Part shown: positions 62,718-64,000 of the stretch, piece after piece
How positions within the stretch are numbered: position 1 is the first letter of the stretch
Layout: each line of letters starts with the position of its first letter
Source of the DNA: Hyalangium gracile
GTDB taxonomy: Bacteria > Myxococcota > Myxococcia > Myxococcales > Myxococcaceae
Assembly (NCBI RefSeq): GCF_020103725.1
Contig: NZ_JAHXBG010000034.1
Span: 1-64,000 of the forward strand
DNA length: 64,000 nucleotides
Reading direction: 5' to 3'
Program-made: the position numbers and the translations under genes
The notes under the pieces: model-generated
The model's input: the letters and a program-made list of their open reading frames with translations, nothing else
Told to the model about the DNA's origin: nothing
The model's database searches: none

Positions 62718-64000
62718 ATGACGCAGCGACACGGATGGAAGCACATGCTCCCGGATTCCTCCTCGGCGACGAGGAGCCACACGCTCGAAGCCACCGAGTC
62801 CCGTTCACCCCAGGTCAGACCTCCTCGAGGGGCGGGAGTTGTTCCCACCCGGGTCTTCGAGGACGACGAGCTGGTCGCCTTCCGCTACCGCATCCGAGGC
62901 CTGCTCGGGCGCGGCGGCATGGGCGAGGTCTACGAGGCGGAGGATCTCGAGCTGCGCGAGCGCGTCGCCCTCAAGGTCCTCCGCCGGGAGCTGGCCGAGC
63001 GCCCCGGCGCCCTGGAGCAGCTCAAGCGCGAGATTGCCCTGGCGCGCAAGGTGTCCCATCCCAACGTCTGCCGGCTCTTCGACGTGGGCTTCCACCTTCG
63101 CTCGGGCGCGGGAGGCTCGGAGCGCATCTGCTTCCTGACCATGGAGCTGCTCCAGGGCGAGCCCCTGTCCGCCGTGCTGCGGAGCAGGGGACGGCTCGCA
63201 CCGGACGAGGTGCTCCCGCTGGCGCGGCAGCTGGCCGAGGGGCTCGGCGCCGCGCACGAGGCCGGCATCATCCACCGCGATCTCAAGAGCGCCAACGTGC
63301 TCCTGGTGCGTGCGCCCACGGGGGCAACGCCGCGCGCGGTCATCACCGACTTCGGTCTGGCCCGTGTGGTGGGTGAGGGCTCGGTGGAGCCGGTGGACTC
63401 GAGCGCGCGCCTCGTCGGCACTCCCGCATACATGGCGCCGGAGCAGCTCGAGGGAGGGGCCGTCACGCCAGGGACCGATCTCTATGCCCTGGGCGTCATC
63501 CTGTTCGAGCTGCTCACTGGCAGCCGTCCCTTCCAGGGCGAGGATGCGCGCGACACGGCCCTTGAGCGGCTGCGCCGGCCAGCGCCCTCTCCGAGGAGGT
63601 TCCGTCCCGAGCTGGAGGGCCGCTGGGAGGCCCTCATCCTGCGCTGCCTCGAGCGCCGGCCCGAGCGTCGCTTCGCGGATGCACGCGCGGTGCTCTCCGC
63701 GCTCCCTGCTCCGAGGAGGGTTCGCCAGCCCTCGAGGCCGGGTGCCAGGCCGCTTGCGAGCCTGCTCGCGGTCATGATGGGGGGCCTGCTGGCGGGAGCT
63801 CGCATCCCACCGCCTCCCCCCGTTCCGCCCCTGGAGAAGCCGGTGCCCGCGCTTCGCTCCCTGGCGCTGCTGGGCTTCGAGGACCGCACGGGGCGTCCGG
63901 ACACCGCCTGGCTCTCCCGCCAGCTCACCCAGGCGCTGGGAGTAGAGCTGAGGGCCGGTGTGCCGTCGTTCCTGCTCTCCAGCCGGATCGAAGTCGCGAA
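62718..64000 (+). CDS. Ser/Thr protein kinase with TolB-like sensor region (partial)
   Basis: The first 427 codons are in the window; the gene runs off the end. The kinase domain (~57-320) shows LLGRGGMGEVY, K86, HRDLKSANV (H186-R187-D188) and D211FG, then GTPAYMAPEQ and DLYALGVILFELLTG. A Pro/Arg linker and a short hydrophobic stretch (LASLLAVMMGGLLAG) lead into RSLALLGFEDRTGRPDTAWL, which resembles the TolB/FlgO-like N-terminal module of many myxobacterial kinases that continue into TPRs. ATG 62718 is the longest start; ATG 62745 is in frame. It is divergent from the FHA-type activator, a plausible target pathway for its phosphorylation. Confidence 0.9.
   Translation, partial: MTQRHGWKHMLPDSSSATRSHTLEATESRSPQVRPPRGAGVVPTRVFEDDELVAFRYRIRGLLGRGGMGEVYEAEDLELRERVALKVLRRELAERPGALEQLKREIALARKVSHPNVCRLFDVGFHLRSGAGGSERICFLTMELLQGEPLSAVLRSRGRLAPDEVLPLARQLAEGLGAAHEAGIIHRDLKSANVLLVRAPTGATPRAVITDFGLARVVGEGSVEPVDSSARLVGTPAYMAPEQLEGGAVTPGTDLYALGVILFELLTGSRPFQGEDARDTALERLRRPAPSPRRFRPELEGRWEALILRCLERRPERRFADARAVLSALPAPRRVRQPSRPGARPLASLLAVMMGGLLAGARIPPPPPVPPLEKPVPALRSLALLGFEDRTGRPDTAWLSRQLTQALGVELRAGVPSFLLSSRIEVA

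Overview
The window is about 64 kb of very GC-rich DNA with strong G/C preference at third codon positions. Three Hanks-type Ser/Thr kinases, an FHA-type sigma-54 activator, a hybrid PAS histidine kinase, many Cys-rich or propeller-like lipoproteins and secreted M4 and M28 proteases together point to a myxobacterium, most likely of the suborder Cystobacterineae. The genus cannot be fixed from sequence reading alone. The window opens in the last ~70 nt of a 5S rRNA with its terminator, so it lies just downstream of an rrn operon. It ends inside a third Ser/Thr kinase gene.

Layout. 0.4-6 kb: a PEGA-domain kinase and two co-translated radical-SAM KamA (lysine 2,3-aminomutase) homologues. 6-9 kb: small envelope proteins and a SpoIID/LytB-type amidase-enhancer protein. 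8.8-14.6 kb: the housekeeping block queA-tgt-yajC-secD-secF, closed by a clear intrinsic terminator. 14.6-18.6 kb: an Hsp70-like ATPase lacking a substrate-binding domain, a lipoprotein and an M49-like metallopeptidase. 18.7-32.2 kb: a translationally coupled trio of a 1767-aa secreted repeat protein, a 1916-aa thioester alpha-2-macroglobulin and penicillin-binding protein 1C. 32.3-40.4 kb: DUF2267 protein, hybrid kinase, glutaminyl cyclase and assorted small or membrane proteins. 40.7-49.5 kb: an M4 protease, then two 126-aa Cys-rich lipoprotein paralogues flanking a methyltransferase, amino-acid permease, nuclease-fold protein and a kinase carrying an anti-sigma-like zinc motif. 49.6-57.5 kb: a three-gene operon (substrate-binding/VWA fusion, coiled-coil membrane protein, PafA-like phosphatase) and a large carboxypeptidase-regulatory-domain protein. 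57.7-64 kb: an M28 peptidase, a DUF1428 gene remnant, and a kelch / FHA-sigma-54 activator / kinase module.

Three observations stand out. First, the kelch gene has a near-consensus sigma-54 promoter with three GGTGTACC repeats at enhancer distance. These lie beside the gene for an FHA-type sigma-54 activator, and a second, weaker sigma-54 site precedes the divergent kinase gene. This looks like a self-contained phospho-signalling and transcription module. Second, the two distant Cys-rich lipoprotein paralogues share a 26-bp upstream element (23 of 26 identical) with the GCAAC-N17-GTCC layout of an ECF-sigma promoter. One copy sits in the intergenic region of the kinase with the anti-sigma-type zinc motif. 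Third, the alpha-2-macroglobulin/PBP1C pair, known from other bacteria as an envelope trap and repair pair, is here preceded in the same operon by a giant repeat protein with regularly spaced cysteine pairs that I do not recognise.

All calls come from reading the sequence. No database search was run.
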